The notes: a model not told the origin generated them from the sequence alone. Shown: positions 49,784 to 60,220, numbered from the stretch's first letter. The stretch is 64,000 nt of DNA from Bdellovibrionales bacterium (GCA_020850475.1 JADZEO010000134.1:1-64000), one strand, 5' to 3'. Made by a program: numbers and translations.

Positions 49784-51302
49784 AGCTCACCCCGAGAGAA
49801 AAGCGATCGTTGGAGCGATACTCACCAAGAAAGCCGTCGCTGACCTCGGCGGCTTTTTCGTCGACAATCCCCAACAAGTCGACGGCTCCATAAAGTTGCC
49901 ATTGTGGTCCCCAACTCCAGGCGGCGTCGGTTATAAAGGCCAACCCCTGTTGAACGAAGTCATAAATCCCGCGCGCCCCCCAGCTCAGACGATGCTGCTT
50001 GCGCAGCCAGTAGCCGTTGCGCAATCCCAGTTCCGCCGATTCGATGAACTGATAGCGGCGCTCAAAAAGCGTTTCGCGAGCGGTGAATTCGCCGGCGTCC
50101 GGTCGGTCGCCGCCATCCACTCTTGAATAGGCTGCATAGACATGACTGCTTTCTTTTGGGCCGACGTTGACGTCATGCCCAACATAGGCCGTTAAGATTC
50201 CCGTCTTCCCCGTATTTTGGTAGGTCCACTCGCGAGGAATCGAATCAAACTCCGGTCGCTCAAAGGAGTAACTCAACCAACTGGTGAGGCCGCCGGATCG
50301 TTGCCAGCCGCCTTCCAGAGTGGACAGATGGTGATACTGCACCCGAGGGTAAACGCGCACCCGAATGTCTTGCTGACCGGCTTCCTTGTGTTGAAAAACG
50401 AATTGCCCAGCCAAGAGCATCTGGTTCATTGGCTTGTAGGCATGGGAGGCGCGCACAAACCAATTCTCCCAGTGCTGCTCCAATCGCACCGCCAAACTTT
50501 CGTTGAGCACCACGTCACTCTCGACGGGGTTGACGACCGAGTACTTGAGCGGCGTATCGACTCCCAAAAAGTTGAGACTCGCAGAAGGGGGTCGAAAATA
50601 GGGATTGGGTGAGTAAAAATCTCCGTCAATGATTTGATGATCAGGGCCAAATTCGGGGACAAACAAGGGTGAGGCAAAAAACAGCACCGAACCTCGACGC
50701 CAGCGACTCTCCAGAAAAACTCCGGTGAGCCCGTGACTGTCCTTGCGAAGTTTATCATTCATGAACCGGCCCTGATAGAGACCGCGCTTGAGATGCTCGT
50801 CGGCTTCACTCCACAGATACCACTTGCGCCCGGCCCACACCTTCCACTTTTGATCCTGCCACCCGGCATAGAGATTCTTGGGCATGAGGTAATTGGCATC
50901 TTCTTGAAGCGCAAAGCGATTGGTGAGATCCACTTCGCCTTGGAGAACGCCCTGCCAACGGTAACTAAAATCAAAGGTCAGGTCAGAAACATCTGACACA
51001 ACTCCGCGCTTTTTAAAGAAGTGAGTGTCGGCCCGAAAATACGAAGACGAGCTCAGCTTGAGACCCAACTGCAAGTGATCGGCGGCTTCAGGGTGACTCC
51101 ATCCTTCTCCTTGAGGAAGTCGCACTTGGGGAAGCTCGGCGGTGCTCGGTTGCGCCTGACCACCAAAACTTAACGCCAAGGCAATGGCCAACAGCGCCCC
51201 ACGACCTTTACCCATCAATGCGTCCATATCCTTCTCCCGAATGGTCCCAACCTGCTTGTCGACTTTGGGTGTCATAGATATTATTCCCCAATGAAAGAGC
51301 AA
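49773..51302 (-). CDS. Outer-membrane beta-barrel-like protein (cassette C)
   Basis: Beta-rich, C-terminal 'LGVSYVF'; paralogous to 45490..47016. Confidence 0.7.
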   Translation of the reverse strand: MLFHWGIISMTPKVDKQVGTIREKDMDALMGKGRGALLAIALALSFGGQAQPSTAELPQVRLPQGEGWSHPEAADHLQLGLKLSSSSYFRADTHFFKKRGVVSDVSDLTFDFSYRWQGVLQGEVDLTNRFALQEDANYLMPKNLYAGWQDQKWKVWAGRKWYLWSEADEHLKRGLYQGRFMNDKLRKDSHGLTGVFLESRWRRGSVLFFASPLFVPEFGPDHQIIDGDFYSPNPYFRPPSASLNFLGVDTPLKYSVVNPVESDVVLNESLAVRLEQHWENWFVRASHAYKPMNQMLLAGQFVFQHKEAGQQDIRVRVYPRVQYHHLSTLEGGWQRSGGLTSWLSYSFERPEFDSIPREWTYQNTGKTGILTAYVGHDVNVGPKESSHVYAAYSRVDGGDRPDAGEFTARETLFERRYQFIESAELGLRNGYWLRKQHRLSWGARGIYDFVQQGLAFITDAAWSWGPQWQLYGAVDLLGIVDEKAAEVSDGFLGEYRSNDRFSLGVSYVF

Positions 51303-51357
51303 GAATTTTCTGCTGGCTCTGACCTTTTACATGGCTGCCTACAAAGATTATAAAGGC

Positions 51358-52146
51358 TTAAACTCTCTGAGATTCTCGCCACTTACGGACCTCATTCAAG
51401 ATCCAAGGGGTATCATCGAGGGGAAGGTCATGGCCGGCCCAGGGGTGCCGTGACAGGGGCCAACCGTACCGGCGATGAAGGGCCTCACTGCACCGCGGGT
51501 GAACCAGGCGATCCCCCTGTCCCACCAGTAACAGCGTCGGCACTGCCGGCATGTGTTTAGGCAGACGAAACCGGCTGGCAGCAATCATTTGCCGAACCAC
51601 ACTGCGGTGATTGATGGGGCGTTCGACCGCCAAGCGGCGCCAACGCTCAGCGATCTCATCATGATTCTCGCGACGATTTGAGATTAAGTCGACAATTCGC
51701 CTCTCGCGCTGGAGCGGGTCTTTTACCAAGGCAGAGGAAACAAAGCTGGGGAAAGCCGAGATGCGCATACGCCGATAAAAGGGGGCGAGGCCCGCCACCG
51801 AGGTATTGATGACGACAAGACTCCGCAAGTCCTGAGGAAAACGGTGAAGCCACTCGAGCGCAACCATTCCGCCTAAGGAAAGCGCGAGAATATTAAAGGT
51901 TCCCGACGCGACTTTCTCGCGAGCGGCCTGGCGGACATACTCGGTCATCTGATGGAGCGTCGTCGGTGGCGGAACATGGCGAGCGTCGCCCGCTCCTGGC
52001 AAATCGATACAGAGGACTTGATCCCCCTCAAAGGCGCGCCCAAATTCGGTGACGAAATCACCCCAATGGCCCTGCTCGCGTCCCAAACCCCGCAAAAAAA
52101 TCCAGTGTTCATGGTTGGTTTTCATTTTCACCCTGCTCTTATCCAT
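51358..52146 (-). CDS. Alpha/beta hydrolase
   Basis: 'ALSLGGMVALEWL' nucleophile elbow, 'HWIFLRGLGREQGHW', 'GQGDRLVHPRCS', C-terminal 'AGHDLPLDD'. Confidence 0.85.
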   Translation of the reverse strand: MDKSRVKMKTNHEHWIFLRGLGREQGHWGDFVTEFGRAFEGDQVLCIDLPGAGDARHVPPPTTLHQMTEYVRQAAREKVASGTFNILALSLGGMVALEWLHRFPQDLRSLVVINTSVAGLAPFYRRMRISAFPSFVSSALVKDPLQRERRIVDLISNRRENHDEIAERWRRLAVERPINHRSVVRQMIAASRFRLPKHMPAVPTLLLVGQGDRLVHPRCSEALHRRYGWPLSRHPWAGHDLPLDDTPWILNEVRKWRESQRV

Positions 52147-52305
52147 TCTGAGGAAAAATCGGTTTCAGCACCAAAGTTAAGAGTGAATTTATCTATTCAG
52201 TGAGGCGTTGTATAGGGCCTCGGCCCGATGCGTGAAGAGTTGACCTCGCTCACTCCTGAGGCAAACTCGGCTTTTGTCAATAAATGCTACCCCTAGGAGG
52301 GCTCC

Positions 52306-54249
52306 ATGCACCACTCGGATGACCGCATTAAGGTCAAACCCCAATGGGAAAAGAATGCCCATGTGACCCAATCTCAGTACCGAGAACTCTACGAGCAAAG
52401 TGTTCGTAACCCTGAGATCTTTTGGTCTAAGCAAGCTGAGCGCATCACTTGGTACAAAAAATGGAGTAAAGTCAAAGACACCTCCTTCAAAAAACCAGTT
52501 CACATTCGTTGGTTTGAAGGCGGACAGCTCAATGCCTCCTTCAATTGCTTGGATCGTCATCTCAAAGACAAAGCTGATCGCGTGGCCTACTATTGGGAAC
52601 CAGACAATCCGCAGGAAAAGGGGCTCAAGATCACTTACCGTGAGTTGCACGAAAAGGTTTGTCAGCTCGCCAACGTCCTTAAGTCTAACGGAGTTAAGAA
52701 AGGTGATCGCGTCACCATTTACCTGCCGATGATTCCTGAGGCCGTTTATTCGATCTTGGCTTGCGCCCGAATTGGCGCGGTTCACTCGGTGGTGTTTGGC
52801 GGTTTTTCTCCCGACTCACTCGCCAGCCGTATTCAAGATTGCGACAGTAATTTTTTGATTACCGCTGACGAGGGCTATCGCGGTGGCAAAGCAGTACCGC
52901 TCAAAGTGAATGCTGATGCCGCGGCCACAAAGTGTCCGTCGTTGAAAAAAATGTTGGTCGTCCAACGAACCAAGGGTCCGGTTCAGTGGGATCGCCAGCG
53001 CGATGTTTGGTACCACGAAGCGATGGCCAAAGCTTCTCCGGAGTGTGCTCCCGAAGTCATGGACGCCGAAGACCCTTTGTTTATCCTCTACACCTCAGGA
53101 TCAACGGGAAAACCCAAAGGTGCACTCCACACCACCGGCGGCTACATGGTTCATGCGGCCCTCACCCACGAAGTGGTTTTTGATTACAAACCAGCCGATG
53201 TCTACTGGTGTGCGGCGGACGTCGGATGGGTCACTGGTCACAGCTACATCGTCTATGGCCCCTTGGCCAACGGTGCGACCTCGGTATTGTTTGAAGGTGT
53301 GCCGACCTGGCCGACCGCTTCGCGAATTTGGGAAGTCATCGACAAGTACCGGGTCAACATTTTGTACACTGCCCCCACTTTAATTCGCACGCTCATGCGC
53401 GAAGGCGAAGAGATGGTGAAGAAAACTTCTCGCCAGAGTTTGCGTTTACTGGGGTCGGTGGGCGAACCGATTAATCCCGAAGCGTGGAAGTGGTACTATG
53501 AAGTCGCTGGCGACAGTCGCTGCCCCATTGTCGATACTTGGTGGCAAACCGAAACCGGGGGAATCATGATCACTCCTCTGCCGGGTGCGACGGACCTCAA
53601 ACCTGGTTCTGCCTCCCAACCGTTCTTTGGAGTACAGCCGCTGATTGTCGACGACAAAGGCCAAGAACTCTCAGGCCCCTGTGAGGGCAACCTCTGCATC
53701 AAGGACTCGTGGCCGGGACAAATGCGCACGGTCTACAAGGCCCACGATCGGTTTGAAGAAACTTACTTCACCCAATTTCCTGGGCTCTACATGACTGGCG
53801 ACGGCTGTCACCGTGATCAAGATGGTTACTATTGGATCATTGGCCGCGTCGACGATGTGATCAATGTTTCGGGCCATCGCATGGGCACGGCGGAAGTGGA
53901 AAGCTCTCTCGTTGCTCACGAGCAAGTCGCCGAGGCAGCGGTGGTGGGTTTCCCTCACGACATCAAGGGACAAGGCATTTATGCTTTCGTCACTCTCATG
54001 ACTGGTGTTCAGCCCAGCGAATCGCTTCGCAAAGAATTGGTCGAGTGGGTGCGCAAAGACATCGGGCCCATCGCCAAGCCCGACGTGATCCAATTTGCTC
54101 CCGCTTTGCCTAAAACTCGCAGTGGTAAAATCATGCGACGGATTTTGCGCAAGGTGGCTTGTAAGGATGAAGCCCACATCGGCGACGTGACCACCTTGGC
54201 AGACCCCAGTGTGGTTGAATCACTCATTCGCGAACGCATATTGTCCTGA
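52306..54249 (+). CDS. acs: Acetate--CoA ligase
   Basis: '[23 protein letters not shown]', '[19 protein letters not shown]', '[14 protein letters not shown]'; RBS TAGGAGG. Confidence 0.96.
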   Translation: MHHSDDRIKVKPQWEKNAHVTQSQYRELYEQSVRNPEIFWSKQAERITWYKKWSKVKDTSFKKPVHIRWFEGGQLNASFNCLDRHLKDKADRVAYYWEPDNPQEKGLKITYRELHEKVCQLANVLKSNGVKKGDRVTIYLPMIPEAVYSILACARIGAVHSVVFGGFSPDSLASRIQDCDSNFLITADEGYRGGKAVPLKVNADAAATKCPSLKKMLVVQRTKGPVQWDRQRDVWYHEAMAKASPECAPEVMDAEDPLFILYTSGSTGKPKGALHTTGGYMVHAALTHEVVFDYKPADVYWCAADVGWVTGHSYIVYGPLANGATSVLFEGVPTWPTASRIWEVIDKYRVNILYTAPTLIRTLMREGEEMVKKTSRQSLRLLGSVGEPINPEAWKWYYEVAGDSRCPIVDTWWQTETGGIMITPLPGATDLKPGSASQPFFGVQPLIVDDKGQELSGPCEGNLCIKDSWPGQMRTVYKAHDRFEETYFTQFPGLYMTGDGCHRDQDGYYWIIGRVDDVINVSGHRMGTAEVESSLVAHEQVAEAAVVGFPHDIKGQGIYAFVTLMTGVQPSESLRKELVEWVRKDIGPIAKPDVIQFAPALPKTRSGKIMRRILRKVACKDEAHIGDVTTLADPSVVESLIRERILS

Positions 54250-54275
54250 AGACCAGACTCTTTGGGTCTTAAGCT

Positions 54276-55097
54276 CTAGTAGCGGACGGCTAAGGTCAGT
54301 GCGGGGAGATACAGCCCCGCATAGACGTCGGCCATGTAACTATCGAGTTCGTTGACGATGGCTTGTTCCAGGGCTCCCCCACTCAGTCCGGGAATATCCA
54401 TCGTTGTGGTCGACGAAATGGGATGCAACACCGCTAAACTCAAATCCCAAAACCACCGGCCCTTCCACTGTGAAGTGTAGCCAAAGCCTAATTTGAACGC
54501 GGTCACTTCGCCCTCAATGGGGATTTGCGTATTCCCGCTCGCACCAGGAAGTGTCCGCCCTAATAAAACCTCGAGCACGTCCTTGCCGGTTGATTGGGAC
54601 TGACCGCGCAAAGCGCCGATTCCTCCTTCAAGATACCAGCGACGGTAATTTCCTACGGCATAGCGACCGCCGACTTCGATATAGGTCGAACCCGGCAACA
54701 AGGTTCGCACCAAATCGCCCGTCTCTGAATCATAGGCGCCAATGCTTTGGGCAATCGAGTCGGCGCTCGACACAAAGGGGTCAGGGACAACTCCGCCTTG
54801 CAAATAAAACATGAGCCGCGAACCAATGCGCACAGCACCTTGAGCTCCCACCGCGATCGGAAACATCGCCAACGCCGCCGCATGAAAACTAAAGACCGGA
54901 CCACTCGCGGACTCCGGCGGTGCCATGGATTTTTTCGCTTGTTCCGCAGTGTCTTCATCGTCCATGGGAGTAATGATGGTGGTTTTGGGCGGTTTTTTAG
55001 ATTTGCGCGGTGAGGTTTGCCCAAGCGCCGAGAGGGGGGCCAGTGTCAACAAGCTCGCGAGCACCCAAAGAGAGATCTTGGCCGCTAGAGCCTTCAC
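54276..55097 (-). CDS. Secreted/outer-membrane hypothetical protein
   Basis: Signal peptide, beta-rich, C-terminal 'LALTLAVRY'-like end; ATGA-type overlap with lgt. Confidence 0.55.
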   Translation of the reverse strand: MKALAAKISLWVLASLLTLAPLSALGQTSPRKSKKPPKTTIITPMDDEDTAEQAKKSMAPPESASGPVFSFHAAALAMFPIAVGAQGAVRIGSRLMFYLQGGVVPDPFVSSADSIAQSIGAYDSETGDLVRTLLPGSTYIEVGGRYAVGNYRRWYLEGGIGALRGQSQSTGKDVLEVLLGRTLPGASGNTQIPIEGEVTAFKLGFGYTSQWKGRWFWDLSLAVLHPISSTTTMDIPGLSGGALEQAIVNELDSYMADVYAGLYLPALTLAVRY

Positions 55098-56188
55098 GGT
55101 TTCTCCTCATCGGGGCCCTTGAGTAATCCTCCCAGCCGAGGATTGTCGGTCTTAAGCGTGACAATCAAATAGCCCGTCGACAGGGCAAAAAAACCAACAC
55201 TGAGCCATTGCCCGCGCGTCAGTCCCAGCCATTGGTAACCAATATGGGCATCGGGCATGCGAAACTGCTCACCGATGATTCGCGCGATCGAATAGCAAAA
55301 CCCAAAGAGGCTGGCGACCAAGCCGGCTTTACGGGGTTTGAGCCAAAACAAAGTCAGCACGACCCACACCAAAAAGCCCTCTAGAAATGACTGATACAAT
55401 TGGCTGGCATGCCTTGGAGTCAGAACGGTTTGTAAGGCGTCGACCACCGCCGTCTGCCCCGTCTGCGTGGCCGTAATGACTTGTTCGATCACGGCATTGA
55501 CGTTTTCATGTGCAACGGAATCAAGGCGATAACGATTCACCCACTCGTTCCAAACTTCGGGCGTGAGATTGAGCATTTGGCCCTTAGAGTCTTTGACCCC
55601 GCCGAGCGCGGGCAGCACCGGAACCAGCCGCTTCAGCTCTTGGACTTGGTAGTTGGCCCAATAATAAAGCTCGGTGGGGAATTTTACGGCCCACTTAAAG
55701 CTTTCATCCGCGGCGCGCCCGTAGAGTTCGCCGTTGATAAAGTTCGCAATCCTCCCAAAGGTAAAGCCAATGGTGCAGCCATAGGAGGTCAAATCAACCA
55801 AATGCAAACGGGAATACTTCCCGCGGTGGGCAAACCACAAGCAGACCAAAATCACGCCCAAAAAGCCCCCGTGACTAGCCATTCCTCCCTTGTGAACTTC
55901 GAGTACTCCCCAAAAAGGCAGCTCGGAGCTAAACTGCCAAAACAGCTCGGGAGAGTAAAAAAGACAGTAACCGAGGCGACCGCCTGCCAGAGTTCCGATT
56001 GCCACCCAGGTGATGAAATCACCCGCCCGGTCCACGGGAAGCTGAATTCGCCCGCGCTTGGCCAGCCAAACAAAGATTAAATAACTCCCAACAAATCCCG
56101 CCAAATAGGCCAGGCCGTACCACCGGATACCCATGGTCTCGGTGAATTGAATCGCAAAGGGATCGAGTTGATGCACGTAGTGGGTCAC
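55094..56188 (-). CDS. lgt: Prolipoprotein diacylglyceryl transferase
   Basis: 'GIRWYGLAYLAGF', 'GGRLGYCLFY', 'GGMASHGGFLGVI', 'FGRIANFINGELYGR'. Start refined to GTG at 56188 (ORF track 56518). Confidence 0.93.
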   Translation of the reverse strand: MTHYVHQLDPFAIQFTETMGIRWYGLAYLAGFVGSYLIFVWLAKRGRIQLPVDRAGDFITWVAIGTLAGGRLGYCLFYSPELFWQFSSELPFWGVLEVHKGGMASHGGFLGVILVCLWFAHRGKYSRLHLVDLTSYGCTIGFTFGRIANFINGELYGRAADESFKWAVKFPTELYYWANYQVQELKRLVPVLPALGGVKDSKGQMLNLTPEVWNEWVNRYRLDSVAHENVNAVIEQVITATQTGQTAVVDALQTVLTPRHASQLYQSFLEGFLVWVVLTLFWLKPRKAGLVASLFGFCYSIARIIGEQFRMPDAHIGYQWLGLTRGQWLSVGFFALSTGYLIVTLKTDNPRLGGLLKGPDEEKP

Positions 56189-56281
56189 AAGCTGCCTCTC
56201 AGTAAGTCCATTTTTCGATTGAGCCTTGCACGGCAATTCTATATCAAGGGACTGGATATTTTCACGGAGTTTGCGGTGAGT

Positions 56282-56935
56282 ATGACACAGAGTGCAGAAT
56301 CCCCACGTATCATTCTGGCGAGCACCTCTCCCTATCGGAAGAAGCAGCTCGAAAGCTGGGGGCTGCCGTTTGCGGCCGTCAAACCGACATGTAACGAGGA
56401 AGACCTCAAAACGAGCTTTTACGGAAGCCCTCAGGAGCTTTGCCGCCACTTGGCCGAAGCCAAAGCCCAGTCCATTGCCCAACTCCACCCCGAAGCTTTG
56501 GTTATTGGCTCCGATCAAATCGCCGTCGCTCCTTCTGGAGTGGTGCTCGATAAACCCGGATCAAGTGCGAAGGCCGCAGCCCAGCTTCGCCAATTGTCGG
56601 GCCACACCCATTCCTTAATCACGGGCCTCGCCGTAATTTATTTGGGCCAAACATTTCGCGCCCACGAAGTCATCGAAGTAACCCTGCGCGATCTTACGAT
56701 TGAGGAAATTGCCGCCTACGTTGCCCAAGATGACCCTTGGGACTGTGCGGGCGCCTACAAGTTGGAGCAGTTGGGAATTTGTCTGGTAAAGGAAATTAAG
56801 GGACGCGATCCCAGTTCGATTCAGGGGCTACCAATGATGGCACTGAGTGAGGCTTTTTTAGAATTACTGGGAGCTCTGCCTTTTCAGCTGAAACACCGTC
56901 TCCCGCTCATCAATACAGGAGAATCGCATGACTAA
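56282..56935 (+). CDS. Maf-family nucleotide pyrophosphatase
   Basis: 'IILASTSPYRKKQLESWGL', 'ALVIGSDQIAV', 'GAYKLEQLG...RDPSSIQGLPM'. Start refined to ATG 56282. Confidence 0.93.
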   Translation: MTQSAESPRIILASTSPYRKKQLESWGLPFAAVKPTCNEEDLKTSFYGSPQELCRHLAEAKAQSIAQLHPEALVIGSDQIAVAPSGVVLDKPGSSAKAAAQLRQLSGHTHSLITGLAVIYLGQTFRAHEVIEVTLRDLTIEEIAAYVAQDDPWDCAGAYKLEQLGICLVKEIKGRDPSSIQGLPMMALSEAFLELLGALPFQLKHRLPLINTGESHD

Positions 56936-57917
56936 GTCGACACCCTTGCTGACTCAACGTCCACGGCGCCTACGGCGCAGTGAAGCCACTCGTCGGCTCA
57001 CCCAGGAAACTTGGCTGCGTCCTGAGGACTTTGTTTACCCGTTGTTTGTCATGGAAGGTAAAAACAGCAGCGAACCCATTGGCTCGATGCCGGGACAATT
57101 CCGCTGGACGCCAGATCTTTTGGTGCGGCAAGCGCGTGAGGCCTTTGATTTGGGGGTACCGGCGGTCGCCCTCTTTCCCAAAATTGACAATTCCCTAAAA
57201 AATTCCCGCGCCACTGAATCCACCAATCGTGAAGGACTGCTCCCGCGCACCGTAACTTTGCTCAAAGAAAATGTGCCCGGTCTGACTGTGATCACCGACG
57301 TGGCCATGGATCCCTATTCCAGTGACGGCCATGACGGTCTGGTCGAAAACGGCGAGATTCTCAACGACCCAACTTTGGAGATCTTGGGTCAAATGGCCTT
57401 GGTCCAAGCCAATGCCGGCGCCGACTTTGTCGCACCTTCTGACATGATGGATGGGCGGGTGGGATTTTTGCGTCAGGTTCTCGATCAGGCGGGCCACACC
57501 GAGGTTGGAATCATCAGTTACTCGGCAAAATATGCTTCGTGTTTTTATGGACCCTTTCGCGAGGCCTTAGACTCGGCTCCGCGGGCGGGCGACAAAAAAA
57601 CCTACCAAATGAATCCCGCCAATCAGCGCGAGGCCATTCGAGAAATCAAGCTGGATCTTGCCGAAGGGGCCGACCTGGTCATGGTTAAGCCCGCTTTGGC
57701 TTACTTGGACGTAATTGCCCAAGCCAAAGCGCTGAGTGAGGTTCCCGTTGCGGCATACAATGTGAGCGGCGAATACGCGATGATCAAAGCCGCGGCGGAA
57801 AAAGGTTGGCTCAACGAAAAAGGCGCGGCTCTTGAGAGCCTTTTAGCCATCAAACGGGCTGGCGCTGACGTGATTTTTACCTACTGGGCCTTGCAAGCGG
57901 CGAAGTGGCTCCAGTAA
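56928..57917 (+). CDS. hemB: Porphobilinogen synthase (delta-aminolevulinic acid dehydratase)
   Basis: 'FVAPSDMMDGRVGFLR', 'YSAKYASCFYGPFREA', 'LVMVKPALAYLDVI'. Confidence 0.96.
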   Translation: MTKSTPLLTQRPRRLRRSEATRRLTQETWLRPEDFVYPLFVMEGKNSSEPIGSMPGQFRWTPDLLVRQAREAFDLGVPAVALFPKIDNSLKNSRATESTNREGLLPRTVTLLKENVPGLTVITDVAMDPYSSDGHDGLVENGEILNDPTLEILGQMALVQANAGADFVAPSDMMDGRVGFLRQVLDQAGHTEVGIISYSAKYASCFYGPFREALDSAPRAGDKKTYQMNPANQREAIREIKLDLAEGADLVMVKPALAYLDVIAQAKALSEVPVAAYNVSGEYAMIKAAAEKGWLNEKGAALESLLAIKRAGADVIFTYWALQAAKWLQ

Positions 57918-57928
57918 AGGGCGTCTGA

Positions 57929-57982
57929 GCGCGCCACCAAACATTGGCGCCCCACCAAACCTTGGCGCGCCACCCATCTTGG
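57929..57982. repeat. Tandem repeat, 18-bp unit, 3 copies
   Basis: GCGCGCCACCAAACATTG / GCGCCCCACCAAACCTTG / GCGCGCCACCCATCTTGG. Confidence 0.85.
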
Positions 57983-58944
57983 GATCAATACTGTTCGGTT
58001 AAGGAATCGGTTAAGGCCTTGAGGGCGTGAACTCGCCCCCTCTAACCTGCGACTTCGGTTGCTCAAACCTGGAGTCTAGTTATTTGAACCTCAAATTTAC
58101 GCTTGAAATTCTCAAGACTCTTACCCCTCAATCGTTCCCGGTACACCCAGCGGTGGAATTTTTCCAAGTATAATTCCCTTGCCTCCGTCGAACCCCGGCC
58201 TTCGATTTGATTGGCTTTAATATAACCAAATAAATTAAGTTCCTCACGTCGTGACACCAAAACGCGAGTAAAGGCTTGGCCTTGCCAGAACCTCCCAAAC
58301 TTTTTACCCCGCCTAGCGCCCGTGAGAGTTCGGGCGATCAAGGTGGTGACGGACACCAAAAAAGCTTGAAATAGCGGCCGGGAAGCAATGCGAATTTTCA
58401 GATGAAGGTGGTTGCCTACGTTAGCAAACTGACAAATGCGCACGCCAAATTTTCTCGCTTTCTCTCGAATAATGGTTTCGACGACGGGTTTGTTCTGGTG
58501 AGTAAGAAAACTCAAACTGCCCTTGGCCTTATGGGACTTCAACACCAAATGAATCGGACGAGTGGTTGAAAGTGGTCTCTCTAATTTTCGGTGACCTTTG
58601 GTTTCGACCCCACCGTGGTGGGTGCGCCCGTAGCGCAGGCGGGTTTGACGTGTATCAAAGTAATCAAAAAGGTTCGATTGTTTTGCCTTCATGTGGGCAC
58701 TATAGTAATAGATGTATATATAGTCAAATTATTTCACATATAAGTCTATATTTTTACATGATTTTTGGGAGGTGCGAGGCTCCAGTGGCAAAATGCTCAA
58801 GCGACGCAAAATGGGCTAAAAGGCGCGCCATCCAACTCCTCAAAGTGTGGGTTTGGTCGATCTTATTAATGAAAACGCAGCCATCAATCGCCTCCCCAAG
58901 GGAAGAGCGGTGAAAATAGCTTGTTTACCGAACAGTATTGATCC
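57982..58944. mobile_element. RAYT-like gene bracketed by a 21-bp inverted repeat
   Basis: GGATCAATACTGTTCGGTTAA (57982-58002) versus TTTACCGAACAGTATTGATCC (58924-58944), 20/21 inverted match. Confidence 0.65.
58063..58692 (-). CDS. REP-associated tyrosine transposase-like (RAYT/Y1) protein
   Basis: 'QFANVGNHLHLKIRI' HUH motif, 'FWQGQAFTRVL', 'LFGYIKANQIEG'. Confidence 0.8.
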   Translation of the reverse strand: MKAKQSNLFDYFDTRQTRLRYGRTHHGGVETKGHRKLERPLSTTRPIHLVLKSHKAKGSLSFLTHQNKPVVETIIREKARKFGVRICQFANVGNHLHLKIRIASRPLFQAFLVSVTTLIARTLTGARRGKKFGRFWQGQAFTRVLVSRREELNLFGYIKANQIEGRGSTEARELYLEKFHRWVYRERLRGKSLENFKRKFEVQITRLQV

Positions 58945-59142
58945 TAGGAGAGCTCAGGCCAACCTAAGATTGCCGATCCAACTGGACTCAACTTTGGTGG
59001 GGAATTGATCCTTGTTGGGGCTCAAAATCCTGCTAAATTGGCTACCGGTAACGGCGCCTCTTTCTCTTTTTGGACATTAAGATAATATAGTAACAGGAAG
59101 TGTCTGGTATGTTTTTCGGCAAATAGCGACAAGGATGGTCCT

Positions 59143-60186
59143 ATGATGGTTGATCGTACGTTAGCTAAGAGGATTGGAAAAATCATTTTAAGTGGTTGGT
59201 TGATGGCGAGCGCCCCTGGCGCAACTTACGCCGAGTCTTCAGCCGACTCGCTGGCGGATCATCTCCAAAAAACCCAACAAGTATTTAAGTCCCACTCCAC
59301 CAATCGAACGCTCTTTGAAGAACTCTTTAAAACCCCTCTCTTAAGCCAAAAAGATCGGGAGTGGTACTTAAAGACCTACCAAGAAATTCTCGACCAAGCT
59401 CCGCCCGCTGTCGTGGTCGACTCCACTTCCTTGACCTTTAAGGGCACCGAAGGTCAAGCCGACGTCAAGATCGAAGTGGTCGATGCCACTCGAGGGATGT
59501 TTAAGATTGTCGGCTATGATGCCGAGTTTGACTTTGAAAAGAAAGGGCTTAAGCACCACGTTCAATATGTGGAAAAGATTTTGCGCAAACAAGCGAAGGC
59601 GAAGAAAAACGCGGCTCATTCAATCTATGATCTCCTGATTCCGGAAACGCAAGCTTTAAGTTGGCCCTTATTTGTCGGCGTTGGTGTCGTTGGAGCTGCA
59701 TATTACATCTATCAGTGGTCAAACAGTTCGCTTAGTAATTTGAGCAATGTCTCCAAAATCAATTCTGTTACCGAGGCCAGTCTCTCCTGTACGGGGACAC
59801 CTCAGGCCGAAGGCGTCTGTGTTGATTCCACAGGAACACGGGCTTTTGAAGCCACGGTGGTCAGAAACGGGAAAGTCGAACGCTACTACATCTGTAGCCG
59901 CCGCGCTGAAGAATCAAAGATGGCTGGCTCATTTGTTCGCATTGCCGACGATGATGGTGATCAAACGGCTGAGCGCTACAACTTCACTGACGCAACTCAA
60001 AATACTTCAGAGCCCCCTCACAAGCTAGCCGCTGATGAGGCCACCCGCATCCGGGCAGTGGTTGCGGCAATTGCCAACTGCTGCCAGTCCAAAAAGAGTG
60101 AATGTTCCGAATACATCACCAAACGACTTCCCTTACGCGATCACACACGCAAAAATGCCGATCAACTTTCAGGCAGTGCTCGCTAA
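59143..60186 (+). CDS. Secreted/membrane hypothetical protein
   Basis: 347-aa ORF with signal-like N-terminus and a central TM 'WPLFVGVGVVGAAYYIYQW'. Confidence 0.6.
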   Translation: MMVDRTLAKRIGKIILSGWLMASAPGATYAESSADSLADHLQKTQQVFKSHSTNRTLFEELFKTPLLSQKDREWYLKTYQEILDQAPPAVVVDSTSLTFKGTEGQADVKIEVVDATRGMFKIVGYDAEFDFEKKGLKHHVQYVEKILRKQAKAKKNAAHSIYDLLIPETQALSWPLFVGVGVVGAAYYIYQWSNSSLSNLSNVSKINSVTEASLSCTGTPQAEGVCVDSTGTRAFEATVVRNGKVERYYICSRRAEESKMAGSFVRIADDDGDQTAERYNFTDATQNTSEPPHKLAADEATRIRAVVAAIANCCQSKKSECSEYITKRLPLRDHTRKNADQLSGSAR

Positions 60187-60220
60187 GTTTTTTTAAAACT
60201 CAAGCTCATTAAAACACCAA

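Noticed and set aside
52189-52785. 198-aa minus-strand ORF overlapping the acs start
   Set aside because: Antisense to the clearly coding acs gene; no family features. The same reasoning applies to the many antisense ORFs opposite 33512..37609 and 55094..56188.
55094-56518. Extended N-terminus (about 110 aa) of the Lgt ORF
   Set aside because: The extension overlaps the maf 5' region antisense and is not Lgt-like; a GTG start at 56188 fits the family.
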